A stretch of 64,000 nucleotides of DNA from Rhodocollybia butyracea (lineage: Eukaryota > Basidiomycota > Agaricomycetes > Agaricales > Omphalotaceae), in assembly GCA_015501585.1 (NCBI GenBank), contig JADNRY010000124.1:116163-180162 (forward strand). Reading direction: 5' to 3'. The notes under the pieces are model-generated. The model did not search any database, was not told the DNA's origin, and saw only the letters and a program-made list of their open reading frames with translations. How positions within the stretch are numbered: position 1 is the first letter of the stretch; each line of letters begins with the position of its first letter. The translations under genes and the position numbers were made by a program. Positions 31,546-41,592 of the stretch are shown one piece after another.

Positions 31546-34038
31546 ATGACTAACAACTCGACAAACAATCTAAACCGCGACACTAGCCGCTACAACCTTC
31601 GGCGTGGCCCAGGTCAGTACCAAAATAAGGATCTTACCATCCTTCCCGTCAGTGATGACGAGCAGACTGCTAAACGCGGTCTGAACCCCCAAGTGGGAAT
31701 TGAATCTCCCTCTACCTCAGAGGTCGAAGATGAGGCTGCTGCCGTTTCCGGCAGTCAGCAACCGTTGGCTGAGGGCATTGCAAATGACCTCGCCGATGAT
31801 GAGGGAAATTCCAACGAATGGATAACCGTTCGTTATGGATCCCGCCCCAGGGCCACTAGCCTTGATAGCAGTACTATTAATAAATATAATTCGCATCCTG
31901 TAAAGATTGCGAAACAAACTATTAAGCCGGAACGGGTCAAGAAACCCGTACCGTTGACAATGGCTCAAGGAGCTACTATTATGGAAGCTGAAAAGCGGCT
32001 TTCTCAGGCTCAGCGGAAGGCTATTCAGAAGCGCATGAAAGCTGTTGAGCAAACCACTGCTGGTGACGACCAGAGCAGTGACACTGAATCTACCACCTCG
32101 AGAGGTGAAGGACCATCTAATGACAAAGGGAAGGGTCCAGACCCAAAGAATTGGGCAATGGCAGATATCTCTGATGAAGATGTCAACATTGACATGCAGC
32201 GGGAGGCTCTTGAAAACTTCAGGGCCATCCGCGATGCTCAGAACGTCCCTAAACACAAGGACGAGCCAAGAAAAATCAAGATTAAAGCTAAGAAGCCTAG
32301 AAAACGGTCAGACCATCGTGCAGGCTCAGAAGCCTTAACCGATTTAGTTGAGTCCCATATCAGGGATATAGTTGAGCAACGGCCTAGGAAGCCGAAAGAC
32401 TCGGAAAAACCACCAGCTCGGAACGTTGGGCGCATTGTGCGCCCTAGCGAGCTTTTAGCTTCAACCAATCATTTAGCTAAATTGCTGACACCAGCCAAAC
32501 GCAAGAAGTGCACTGTGAAGCGAAGGAGTAAGGGTCTGGGTAATCCCGGGGGATCGTCCGACTCTTCCTCTAGCTCTTCCAGCGAAGATTCTAGCTCTTC
32601 GTCGGACTCAGACTCTTCTGATGATGACAGCACTACGTCGTCTTCCAATTTGGAATACAGACGCTCTGATAGGCGCCGCCATAAGCGTCGCAATACTAAA
32701 AGGAAGCAAAAGATGTTACTTAAACCTGACCCGCCAGAGTCCTATGATGGCTCGGTGGATGTACGGGCCTTCATAAAATTTGTAACGGAAGGGACAGCAT
32801 ATGTTCGAGATGGTTATGTGCCCAAGAATCGACGGGTGCTCAAGCTTTCTAAATACCTAAAGGGGAAAGCTTATCAGTTCTACCTAACCTCCGTTGCTGA
32901 TTCTCCATTTGACTGGAGACTGAAGAAGTTCTTTACGGAACTGTATAACTATTGCTTTCCGTTGACATATCGACTGGACCAACGCCGCAAATTGAAGCGT
33001 ACCTTCCAGAATGATAAATCTGGGCGCGATTATCTTGCCGAACTCAATGATTTGTTCAACACTATTGGACTTATTGATGAACGAGAAAAGGTCCATAAAT
33101 TGTGGTCTGGGTTAAACCGAAAAATCCAGAAAGGTCTCTGGAGAGAGAAACTTAACCCTGAGTACTCGTCCTATAATGAGATTGCCAGTGCGGCTGAACT
33201 TGTTGAAATCATTGAGAATGTTGATCCAGGCGATGAACCGCCGAAAAGGAAATCGGACAAACCTGCATCGGGATCCGGTAACGGAAAAGGCAATAATAAT
33301 ATTCTCAATCAGTCCTTCCCAGCAAAGGGAAAGAAACCTCCTCCACATGGGAAGAAAAATAATTTCTCCCATCAGGGTAGTAGCTCAACTCAGAACGTGG
33401 GACAGAGCTCACGAAATAATAACCCAAACAAGAAAAATCATTCCCAACGTTGGGAGCTTTCTGAAAAGGAGAAAGAGGAATATCGGGCATCTGGTCGATG
33501 TTTCCGATGTGGCGAGCAAGGCCATATGTCCAATCGATGCCCTCAAGGGAAAATGGTGAAATCCACCAATAACGGACCTCCCGGAATGTCAAGCAATCAC
33601 ATTAGTGTTGCCGCCAGAACCGACGAGCAATTAAGAAGTCTCGCCGATACCACCGAGGAAATCACTGAGATTGGCCTTGGAATGGTAGGCATGGAACTAG
33701 CTTCTGGCGACCCCCAGAGTGGTACACTCTCAGAAATTGACGAATCTGACCATGACTCAATGCCGGACTTACAGTCAGTTAGTGACTCCGACTGTGAGAC
33801 AACATCAACTGACAATCAGTACGATGGGAGGGATATTAATTATTTGCCCTACCCAGTGCCTAAGTGTGATTTAGTCCTTGAAGGTGCATATATGCGCTCG
33901 AAAAGCGAGGATAATCGAACATATCCAGGCACACCCTGGATGTACAGGCATTTAAACCACCCTAACCATGGGTATGAGTCTCAATTACCCCAAGGTGTAT
34001 TGGCGACATGCTGGCTCAACGTGCCATGTACCTACTAG
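31546..34038 (+). CDS. gag: Gypsy Gag, 830 aa
   Basis: Structural protein forming the virus-like particle. Residues about 1-330 are charged and likely disordered. A Ser/Asp tract lies at about 338-370 (SSSSSSEDSSSSSDSD) next to a basic run (RRHKRRNTKRKQK). The retrotransposon Gag core is at about 388-565 (KPDPPESYDGSVDVRAFIKF ... LWREKLNPEYSSY). A CCHC zinc knuckle CFRCGEQGHMSNRC has ligands C652, C655, H660 and C665. The start is the first ATG after the 5' LTR leader (31429-31545). The 3' end overlaps the pol ATG by 31 bp, with pol in the -1 frame. At 830 aa it is long for Gag, owing to the N-terminal extension and a tail after the knuckle. Confidence 0.93.
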   Translation: MTNNSTNNLNRDTSRYNLRRGPGQYQNKDLTILPVSDDEQTAKRGLNPQVGIESPSTSEVEDEAAAVSGSQQPLAEGIANDLADDEGNSNEWITVRYGSRPRATSLDSSTINKYNSHPVKIAKQTIKPERVKKPVPLTMAQGATIMEAEKRLSQAQRKAIQKRMKAVEQTTAGDDQSSDTESTTSRGEGPSNDKGKGPDPKNWAMADISDEDVNIDMQREALENFRAIRDAQNVPKHKDEPRKIKIKAKKPRKRSDHRAGSEALTDLVESHIRDIVEQRPRKPKDSEKPPARNVGRIVRPSELLASTNHLAKLLTPAKRKKCTVKRRSKGLGNPGGSSDSSSSSSSEDSSSSSDSDSSDDDSTTSSSNLEYRRSDRRRHKRRNTKRKQKMLLKPDPPESYDGSVDVRAFIKFVTEGTAYVRDGYVPKNRRVLKLSKYLKGKAYQFYLTSVADSPFDWRLKKFFTELYNYCFPLTYRLDQRRKLKRTFQNDKSGRDYLAELNDLFNTIGLIDEREKVHKLWSGLNRKIQKGLWREKLNPEYSSYNEIASAAELVEIIENVDPGDEPPKRKSDKPASGSGNGKGNNNILNQSFPAKGKKPPPHGKKNNFSHQGSSSTQNVGQSSRNNNPNKKNHSQRWELSEKEKEEYRASGRCFRCGEQGHMSNRCPQGKMVKSTNNGPPGMSSNHISVAARTDEQLRSLADTTEEITEIGLGMVGMELASGDPQSGTLSEIDESDHDSMPDLQSVSDSDCETTSTDNQYDGRDINYLPYPVPKCDLVLEGAYMRSKSEDNRTYPGTPWMYRHLNHPNHGYESQLPQGVLATCWLNVPCTY

Positions 34039-37000
34039 ATATGGCAGCCCCATATCCAACAGATTCAGATCGCGCAAAGGATAATATTGGCCGTTTCTTT
34101 GTCTACCAAATTAATGATGGTCGATATTGCATTAGTGACTCCGATTATTTCGGTGAGATTCATCCCGATTTCGAGGATTTCGAAGATGTGTACTGTGAAG
34201 TGACCCAGCTCGAGGACCCTGATTTCCAGTTACCCTACTGGTATGCATTGGAACGGGCTCGTATGACAGATGGGAAAGTTCGTCTTCGAGATTTTGAGAT
34301 CCTAAAATTACATCGGATGGAAAAAACTTATGAACTAGGCATTGTAAAATGCTTGGGACTGGGTGAGCCATACCTTGGTGACTCTGAAGAGGAAGACATT
34401 TTCCGATTCAATATTGAGGAATATGATTCCGAGAATTATCAAGTTCTCGATGCGCACCTAGAATTTTGCGCAACACTTCCAAAAATCCATATGCGGAACA
34501 TTAGATTTGATCTGATCCGCTGGTACCAAAAGCAGCTGGTCCGCGCATATCAGGAAATGAACGAAGACCAAGAGGTGTGTTATTTTACACCGAAATGGTT
34601 CTTACGGGATTTGTTCGTATCTGAACAGCGTGGCGTGTTGCCTACCCAAGGCTGGGAAAATTATTTTGTTGAATTAAATGGGGTACAAGTGCCAAAGGGA
34701 ACGTACCCAGCTGTTCAGCGTAATGCGGCGATGACAAAAGACTTTTCACGTCAAATTCCGAAACCACTTGTGGTTGTGGTGAGACTGAATGGGCACCCCG
34801 CCCGTGCCCTCATAGATACCGGATCTCTCGGAGATTTTGTGTCTTCGACATTTGCAGACCAGCTGGGAGTTCAGAAGATTGAATTGACTAAACCTTTGCC
34901 TCTGCAACTTGCAGTACAAGGGTCCCGCTCGAAAATAAATTGGGGAATTCAAGCCCAGTTCGAGTACCAAGGAATCTCCGAGCAACGTTACTTTGATGTT
35001 GCAAATTTATCAAGTTACGATATTATTCTGGGAACACCTTTCCTATACCAGCATAAAGTTGCGACGGCTTTCAATAATCCTAAAGTGGTGATTGGGAGCG
35101 TTGCATCACTTCCTATTCAAGGTGTGAATGTTGCAAAGCTCTCATCCAGAGCAATGGATCTGTATGAGGATCGTCTGAATGCTGTACGGAAGGAGTTAGT
35201 AGAGTACGCTCAACCTCTGTGCAGAACTATGGCCAAAACAGACTTACCTCCGTTTAGAGCTATTAATCACACAATCCCTTTGATAGACGAGTCGAAGATC
35301 TTACCATGGCGGCCGTCTAAGTGCCCGGAGAAATTCCGGAGTCAGTGGGCTGAGAAACGCGATGCATACTTACGATCAGGTAGGTGGAAAATTACCAGTT
35401 CAAGTAACACTGTACCTATGTTGCTAATTCCAAAACCCGGCAGTACAAAATTACGCGTCGTCGTCGACCTACGTGCTCGGAATGCCAATACACGGAAACT
35501 CTCATCTCCAATGCCAGATATTGAGGGAATCAAAAGGCGAGTTGCTCGTGCCAAGTATCGTTCAATTATTGACGGCAAAGATGCCTATGAACAGATTCGG
35601 ATTGTCCCTGAGCATGTGCCGCGCACTGCTGTAACTACACCAGATGGGAACATGGTGAGTCTGGTTATCCAGATCGGCGATTGTAACGCCCCAGCGACTT
35701 ACCAGGCGCTCATGAATTACCTCTTCTCAGAATACATTGGCCGTTTCATGGATGTATATTTGGATGATATAGTTATCTACTCCGAGACGTTGGAAGACCA
35801 TGTAAAATATGTCAAATTAATAATTGACATTCTCAAACGAGAGAAGCTTTACCTTAGTAAGGAAAAGCTTCATTTCTTGCCTAAGGAATTCAAAGTATTG
35901 GGTTGTATTATCGATGATAAGGGGATCCGGATGGACCCACATAAAGTTGATGCTATACTCAAATGGCCAACCCCTACGAACCGGGACCTTCTTCGAGGAT
36001 TCCTGGGTTCTGTGGGATATCTTGCCGACGATATTGGCTTAGTGCGAATATCTATGGGACATCTAAGTTCCATTACAGGTGATACTGTTCCATTCCGCTG
36101 GACTTACGTTGAGCAACGGGCTTTTGAGGACGTGAAACGCCTCGCTGGAGGTGCCAAAGATCACCATCGGGTGCCTCTGAGTTATGCTGACGATTCACCT
36201 CCAGTGTGGATGATCACTGATGGGTGCGCAACTGGTATTGGTGGCGCCGTTTGTCAGGGCAATGATTGGAAAACTGCTAAAGCAGCAGCCTTCTATTCGG
36301 CGAAGCTGAACTCAGCTCAGCAAAATTACCCTGTGCACGAAATTGAAATGTTAGCTGGCGTCGAGACCATGCTCCGCCACAGGGATATCCTGCAAGGCGT
36401 AACTTTCAAGTGGATTACTGACCATAAAGGTCTTGTGCATCTGTTGAAACAGAAAGATTTGTCTGGAAGGCAAGCACGTTGGTTAGAGAAAATTTCGGAG
36501 TTCAGTTACGAAGTTGTGTATGTCCCCGGCGAGGATAATATCCTTGCCGATGCTCTGTCACGAATTTATTTGAACGATAAGCCTGGGACTGTGCGCGCGC
36601 GCAGTGAATACACATACCACGATGTTATTGACAATGATGCGTTGTTGCTGCATAATGTAACAATGCCGGTGCTCGTTGATCTTGAGGCAGCTTCTGCTAT
36701 GCCTGAATTATTTGCTATGAGCACACGGAATGTTGGGAAACGGGTGGAGACCAGCTGGGAATTTGCTCGGCGAATGAAAAATAAGCGTTTCGTCCTGCAC
36801 GGCCCCCGTGAAGAACGAAAGGAGGGCGGGAGTACCAATCCAGATCCTAGTTCTTCAGGGAATTCTCAAACTGAAACTTTACCTTTAATTCCCGAACAAG
36901 GAAGTAATTCTTCGGACATGTCGAGCTCACCAGATGAAGCTCATGATTCAGAGTCAAACTCGGAATCAACCCCCGCAAAGGACAACACTCCACAAGAGTC

Positions 37001-39311
37001 GTTGAACAAATCTCTACTTGCTGCATTGGCTGCAAGCCGATCCAAGCTCGATCTTGAAGTTGTTCTAAAGGATCAGTATATGAACGACTCCACATTCAAG
37101 AATATAATTGCCAAACCGAAAGAATTCCGTAACTTTGAAGTATCGGATGGGCTTGTATATCTGAAAATGCACGATAGGAAAGTCTTGTGCATCCCGACGC
37201 TCACTGTGAATGGTCAGAATATCAAAGAATGTATTATTGACGAAGCACATTCATTATTAGCTCACCTCGGTCCTAAGAAAACGACGGACTACCTTCGGGA
37301 CCACGTCTGGTGGAAAGATTTAGTCTCAGATGTCAATTCATACTGTGAAGCTTGCCGAACGTGCAAGCGCACAAAACCGAACAATGCCCGACCGTACGGG
37401 TTGTTGAACTCCTTACCAGTCCCAAGTTATCCTTGGGAGTCAATTGCATTGGATTTTGTTGGTCCACTACCCGAATCGAAAGATCGTAACAGCTCGTATG
37501 ATATGATCACAGTGGTTATTGATCTACTAACGGGAATGGTACATTGTATCCCTAGCAAAACAACCTACAAGGCGAAACAAATTGCCGAACTAGTATTTGC
37601 TGAAGTCTACAAGCATCATGGACTTCCAAAGAATATGATTAGTGATCGCGATTCACTGTTTACGAGTATGTTTTGGACTCACCTACATAGCCTAATTGGC
37701 ACAAAATTGAAGATGTCCAGTGCCTACCATCCCGAGACTGATGGATCGACGGAGCGTGCAAATCGTACAGTAACTCAGATGCTACGCCAATGCGTGGCGG
37801 TTGACCAAAAAGATTGGGTCACTAAACTTCCATCTGTTGAGTTCGCAATTAATTCAGCACGTTCAGAAACGACGGGATACTCACCATTCTTTCTGAATAC
37901 TGGACGGATGCCCCGCTCATTCCTGTGGAATTCCGCAGATAGAAATGAATATCCGGGAATTCGAGTTTATGCACAAAAAATGAAGCAAGCAGTCATACAA
38001 GCGCATGACAGCATCTTGAACGCCCGGGTGAAGCAAACCCGCGACGCTAATCGGCGCCGTCGACCTGCTCCTTTTGCGGAAGGAGATCTTGCGTATATCT
38101 CCACAAAGAACATTTCCTTTCCTAAAGGATACGCAAGAAAATTAGTACCAAAGTTCATCGGACCCTACAAGGTACTGAAAGATTTTGGAAACTCTACCTT
38201 TAAGATGGACCTCCCTTTGAGATTGAAGCAGCGAGGTGTCCATGATGCGTTCCATGCATCGCTCCTTCGAATCCATGTGCCAAACGATGACCGCCTCTTC
38301 CCGGGACGACTTGAGACCCAAGTAGCTGATTTCGGGGAATCCGAGGAAGAATGGGCCGTGGATCACATAGTCGCCCACTCCGGGACGCGATCGAATGCAT
38401 TATTCCAAATAAAGTGGAAGTCCGGAGACCTCACCTGGTTGCCCTATGAAAAAATAGATCATTTAGATGCACTCGGAGATTATTTTGAGGCAATCGGTAT
38501 TTCTGACATTCGTGAGCTCACGGATGGAGGGCGCAACGACGTACCTGATCCGAATTTGGATCCAGACGCTGGAGTGACGGCTGCGCCTGCGCTGCTCGTT
38601 AGTCTCATGCAAGTTGCCCTAGAAAACTCAGGGTCAAAACTTGACGAAAAAGATATAAACGGACCCCTTGAACTCACCTCTCTTTCAGACTTCCCACTGA
38701 TGGCCAATCCCAACAGCACTCCTTCCAACACACCTTCGCCTCGTCCTCTCGCTTGGACCCAGCGGTCAAAGAATGACAAAATACTTGTCCGATCCGGCAG
38801 TTACACTTACTCCTTGGATGTTGTCGAGATTCGCAGTTGTCTTGACTTCGATACTCAACTCCGGAAACCGGGAGCTATCCTTACCAAGCTTAACATCCCT
38901 GTTGTCTACCCTTTCTTCGCTGAAAGAGTCAACAATGACCCACTGATCGAAGGAACGCTTGCAGTCTTTGATTTCGAGTCTGGGGCCATCTTCGCACCAA
39001 TGCCGGCCGTTAATCGAGAAATCTTCGCACCACTCACTCGAGGAGGAAACAGCCAGCCTCCTATCTTGCAGACGCTCGGGTTGTCTGGTCGGGACACAAA
39101 ACAACAGAATTTATTTGGTCGCTTATTACTACAGGGCGCGGAACGAAGTGTTGCACTAAGGGATAGGCACGGTAAAAGAGAAAGCATCGTCAGACAGATG
39201 CCAGTACTTCCAAGGATAACTCACGTAATATCCCTACCCCAGGATCTAATTCTATCCTATCCTTCGGATCCATTCCCCATGTTCCTTTGCCAACCTTTGG
39301 TAATCCTGTGA
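34008..39311 (+). CDS. pol: Gypsy Pol polyprotein, 1767 aa (PR-RT-RH-IN-chromodomain)
   Basis: Protease active site LIDTG (D270). RT with VVVDLRARN and YLDD at 584-587. RNase H starts with ITDG (D738) and ends EDNILADALSR. Integrase zinc domain HSLLAHLG ... CEACRTC begins at His1081; the catalytic triad is D1149 (LDFVGP), D1213 (ISDRD) and E1249 (DGSTERAN), with the D,D35E spacing. The chromodomain at about 1446-1495 (EWAVDHIVAHSG ... FQIKWKSGDLTWLPYEKIDH) would steer integration to marked chromatin. All catalytic residues are present. An unusual ~250-residue N-terminal part precedes PR and a ~270-residue tail follows the chromodomain. Translation must come from a -1 shift out of gag, or from reinitiation at the overlapping ATG. 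Confidence 0.95.
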   Translation: MLAQRAMYLLDMAAPYPTDSDRAKDNIGRFFVYQINDGRYCISDSDYFGEIHPDFEDFEDVYCEVTQLEDPDFQLPYWYALERARMTDGKVRLRDFEILKLHRMEKTYELGIVKCLGLGEPYLGDSEEEDIFRFNIEEYDSENYQVLDAHLEFCATLPKIHMRNIRFDLIRWYQKQLVRAYQEMNEDQEVCYFTPKWFLRDLFVSEQRGVLPTQGWENYFVELNGVQVPKGTYPAVQRNAAMTKDFSRQIPKPLVVVVRLNGHPARALIDTGSLGDFVSSTFADQLGVQKIELTKPLPLQLAVQGSRSKINWGIQAQFEYQGISEQRYFDVANLSSYDIILGTPFLYQHKVATAFNNPKVVIGSVASLPIQGVNVAKLSSRAMDLYEDRLNAVRKELVEYAQPLCRTMAKTDLPPFRAINHTIPLIDESKILPWRPSKCPEKFRSQWAEKRDAYLRSGRWKITSSSNTVPMLLIPKPGSTKLRVVVDLRARNANTRKLSSPMPDIEGIKRRVARAKYRSIIDGKDAYEQIRIVPEHVPRTAVTTPDGNMVSLVIQIGDCNAPATYQALMNYLFSEYIGRFMDVYLDDIVIYSETLEDHVKYVKLIIDILKREKLYLSKEKLHFLPKEFKVLGCIIDDKGIRMDPHKVDAILKWPTPTNRDLLRGFLGSVGYLADDIGLVRISMGHLSSITGDTVPFRWTYVEQRAFEDVKRLAGGAKDHHRVPLSYADDSPPVWMITDGCATGIGGAVCQGNDWKTAKAAAFYSAKLNSAQQNYPVHEIEMLAGVETMLRHRDILQGVTFKWITDHKGLVHLLKQKDLSGRQARWLEKISEFSYEVVYVPGEDNILADALSRIYLNDKPGTVRARSEYTYHDVIDNDALLLHNVTMPVLVDLEAASAMPELFAMSTRNVGKRVETSWEFARRMKNKRFVLHGPREERKEGGSTNPDPSSSGNSQTETLPLIPEQGSNSSDMSSSPDEAHDSESNSESTPAKDNTPQESLNKSLLAALAASRSKLDLEVVLKDQYMNDSTFKNIIAKPKEFRNFEVSDGLVYLKMHDRKVLCIPTLTVNGQNIKECIIDEAHSLLAHLGPKKTTDYLRDHVWWKDLVSDVNSYCEACRTCKRTKPNNARPYGLLNSLPVPSYPWESIALDFVGPLPESKDRNSSYDMITVVIDLLTGMVHCIPSKTTYKAKQIAELVFAEVYKHHGLPKNMISDRDSLFTSMFWTHLHSLIGTKLKMSSAYHPETDGSTERANRTVTQMLRQCVAVDQKDWVTKLPSVEFAINSARSETTGYSPFFLNTGRMPRSFLWNSADRNEYPGIRVYAQKMKQAVIQAHDSILNARVKQTRDANRRRRPAPFAEGDLAYISTKNISFPKGYARKLVPKFIGPYKVLKDFGNSTFKMDLPLRLKQRGVHDAFHASLLRIHVPNDDRLFPGRLETQVADFGESEEEWAVDHIVAHSGTRSNALFQIKWKSGDLTWLPYEKIDHLDALGDYFEAIGISDIRELTDGGRNDVPDPNLDPDAGVTAAPALLVSLMQVALENSGSKLDEKDINGPLELTSLSDFPLMANPNSTPSNTPSPRPLAWTQRSKNDKILVRSGSYTYSLDVVEIRSCLDFDTQLRKPGAILTKLNIPVVYPFFAERVNNDPLIEGTLAVFDFESGAIFAPMPAVNREIFAPLTRGGNSQPPILQTLGLSGRDTKQQNLFGRLLLQGAERSVALRDRHGKRESIVRQMPVLPRITHVISLPQDLILSYPSDPFPMFLCQPLVIL

Positions 39312-39538
39312 TTCCTATGGCACCGACTTCTTCCATGTCACTCCCAATCCAGAACTCCGGCTCTATGCCTGGGGCACTCACGCCCACTGAAGAATCGCAT
39401 TTGGACGCGATGATCCAGTCCTTGAATCCGAAAGCCACCGATGATTTCGGTTTCTACCCGGAGCCGCTCCCAATCCCAAACGGTCCTAAAACTCCGGCCA
39501 GTGTTGGTGAAAGCGACGTGTCAATGAAGAATACTTGA
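39176..39538 (+). other. Third small open frame of the Gypsy element, overlapping the pol end
   Basis: Open from after a TAA at 39173 to a TGA at 39536-39538, in the -1 frame of pol; the first internal ATG is at 39287. It reads Ser/Thr/Pro-rich sequence (NIPTPGSNSILSFGS, LPTFGNPVIPMAPTSS, GALTPTEESHLDAMIQS) that looks more like selected protein than the last ~45 residues of pol. Either a one-base change shifted the pol C-terminus, or a separate short product exists. Confidence 0.45.
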
Positions 39539-39603
39539 CCCGCTGACCATGGATGGCGTCTAAAAGAAAAAGAGATCTTCGTGGACGATCTCTGGAGGGC
39601 GTA

Positions 39604-39886
39604 TGTAACGAAGTAGTCTCTTGTTGAATCTGGCGCCCATCGGCACCTGACACGTTCCTTATCGTTTCACTTATCTTATCAGTTTACTCGCTCGTTGCTT
39701 ACTCGCTTTCTTTCGTATAATATCCACTTATAGTAATAGTCTTTGACAAGGTATATAAGCTAGCTATCTACTGTAAGTACGATAGGTTCTACAGAATCAA
39801 ACCCACACGTTACAACGGTTCTCTCGCACCTCTCTAAAATCCCCCACTTCGTGTGATACTACCGTGATTCGTCACCTGGTGTTACA
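39604..39886 (+). repeat. Gypsy 3' LTR (283 bp)
   Basis: Identical to the 5' LTR. Followed by the CCATC target duplication. Confidence 0.97.
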
Positions 39887-39891
39887 CCATC

Positions 39892-40022
39892 TGCAGCTTG
39901 AAGGTCTTCACTGTATCTCCCTTGTGGAACAAATCCCTGTACACTCAAGTTGGACGAGCGCGGCATCTTGCTGTTCGTTACTCGTATTCCGTTCTCGAGG
40001 CTTTTGTTGCAGTTCATGTTCC
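39892..40022 (+). pseudogene. Host coding fragment, right of the Gypsy insertion
   Basis: The frame reads VSPLWNKSLYTQVGRARHLA then VRYSYSVLEAFVAVHVPVK, ending at a GTATGC donor near 40037 with an intron to TTTTAG at about 40080. It resembles minus-strand 985-1060 (LWNQSAYTQVG). Unknown family, interrupted by the retrotransposon. Confidence 0.4.
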
Positions 40023-40080
40023 AGTCAAGGTATGCTGCGTGCCATTTTTTCGGTAATTTACCGCTAATCTCTTTCTTTTA

Positions 40081-41592
40081 GTAAGGAACCAGAAAGACTG
40101 ACATTCCTACGTTTACCATGTCAAGGGACGTAGAAAATGCTTCCACCAATTCGGTAAAACCCGTGCGCTTGCTACAAAAGACATGAGTTTTTTGTTTACC
40201 TTTTTCATAGCTGTCTTCTTACTCTCCGTCTTGCAGCGTTCAAACGTAAATACACCTGATACATTTAGATGTTCTTCTAGCCATGGCAATTGTTACTGCC
40301 CATCCTTAGCCTTGTCCGACACATACTCCGGCAACTCAGTACCCAGCCTTCGTCACTGGGCTCTCACAGCCTCTGCTTATTGTTCTCTGCTCCAAGTGGA
40401 CCAGCTAGCATCAGATATTGGGTGATGACCCAAACAACGAGCGCAACGTCTGGGCATACGTGCAGTAGATGAATCGTTTCTGACGAGTTTTGGTGGATAA
40501 TGCCAGAAAGAGGAATGATAGAGAAGAGGTATGCTTTGAGCGTCGGTGGGAGATGTGGGAACGATATGGAAAACTACCACGCAGGATGTTATGGAGAAAG
40601 TCTGGGAGTCGATTGACATGAGTTGGATAAAGATGCTGGGAAACTGTATGTCCAATCTACTGTAATTTTTGTATTTCTTTTTTTCTAATTTAGTTATTCA
40701 GATTCCGCATTCGACCAGATTTTTACCTGAATGCTCGGAAGAGTAGCTTCAAGCTCCAAGCTCATTCCTAAAACTATGTGATTCTTGCTCTGGAATCCTT
40801 GATGTTGGGCAGAGACCAACGCTGGTCTTATACCCTGGAGATGATCGCTGCATGTGGAGAGATTCTCATAGTATCTTTAATCACAGTTGAAGGCGTGACG
40901 GTGCGGCTTGTGAAAGCGAAGAAGTTTCGCTGGTGATGAAGGTGTGCCGAACTTGTCTATTCTGTTGGTTTTGAGCTGATTTTTGCTCGGTTCAGAGTCT
41001 TGCCAAAGCTGGAATACACCTGAGCCATCGTTATGGTGATTTCCTTCAAGTATACCCAGATGCAGCCGAACGTTTACTATTTCTAAATCAGTTGTGCATT
41101 CTGATTGTTTGGCCCCGTCACACTGTAGAATAATCTAATGATATCTCTTTATCGCCATCGTCTTGGAGTCTCGCTGTTCATCCTCTTGTGACAAACCGTG
41201 CAAGGCTTTCCCGCCTCTGTCCCAGCTCCGTATAGGTTCCTGAATGCCTAGGTGGTATACACCCATAACTCGCGTAATATTCCTCTAGCTTCTCAAGTTC
41301 GTCTGCCTTCCTCTGATAGGCCAGGCAGTTCAGGTTATGGCATTATAAAATCGCAATGTGAGCCTGCAACGAGTTGGGCTGCAGGGGTATCTCATGGTGC
41401 TTAGAGAGGCATGATATGCTCTTGACCTGGTTGAACCTTCTGAGGTTCTTGGCGAGGTTCCTCCTGGTCCCTGAGCTCACAATTGGCAATCAAATGTAAA
41501 CATGGGCATGAAAAAAATCTGACCTGGTCCATTCGAAAAAAACACATGATACATGACAAGGTTTACACAATCATAACAAGAGCCAAAAGAAA
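40081..41592. other. No gene recognised
   Basis: About 1.5 kb with only short overlapping frames (for example minus 40377-40655). It may include 3' exons of the gene hit by the Gypsy element, but none could be joined. Confidence 0.45.

Larger units (their letters stand above)
31146..39886 (+). mobile_element. Full-length Ty3/Gypsy chromovirus, 8,741 bp
   Basis: Identical 283-bp LTRs (31146-31428 and 39604-39886) begin TGTAACG and end GTGTTACA, with CCATC at 31141-31145 and 39887-39891 as the 5-bp target duplication. gag (31546-34038) and pol (34008-39311) are both open; pol has the order PR-RT-RH-IN-chromodomain, which marks a chromovirus. Identical LTRs and open frames mean a very recent insertion, probably by a still competent lineage. 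No TGG-type primer-binding site follows the 5' LTR (TATTTTGAACCCTC instead), so priming may be atypical. Confidence 0.97.

Noticed and set aside
31546..39311. Overlapping antisense frames inside gag and pol
   Set aside because: They are shadows of the two real reading frames.
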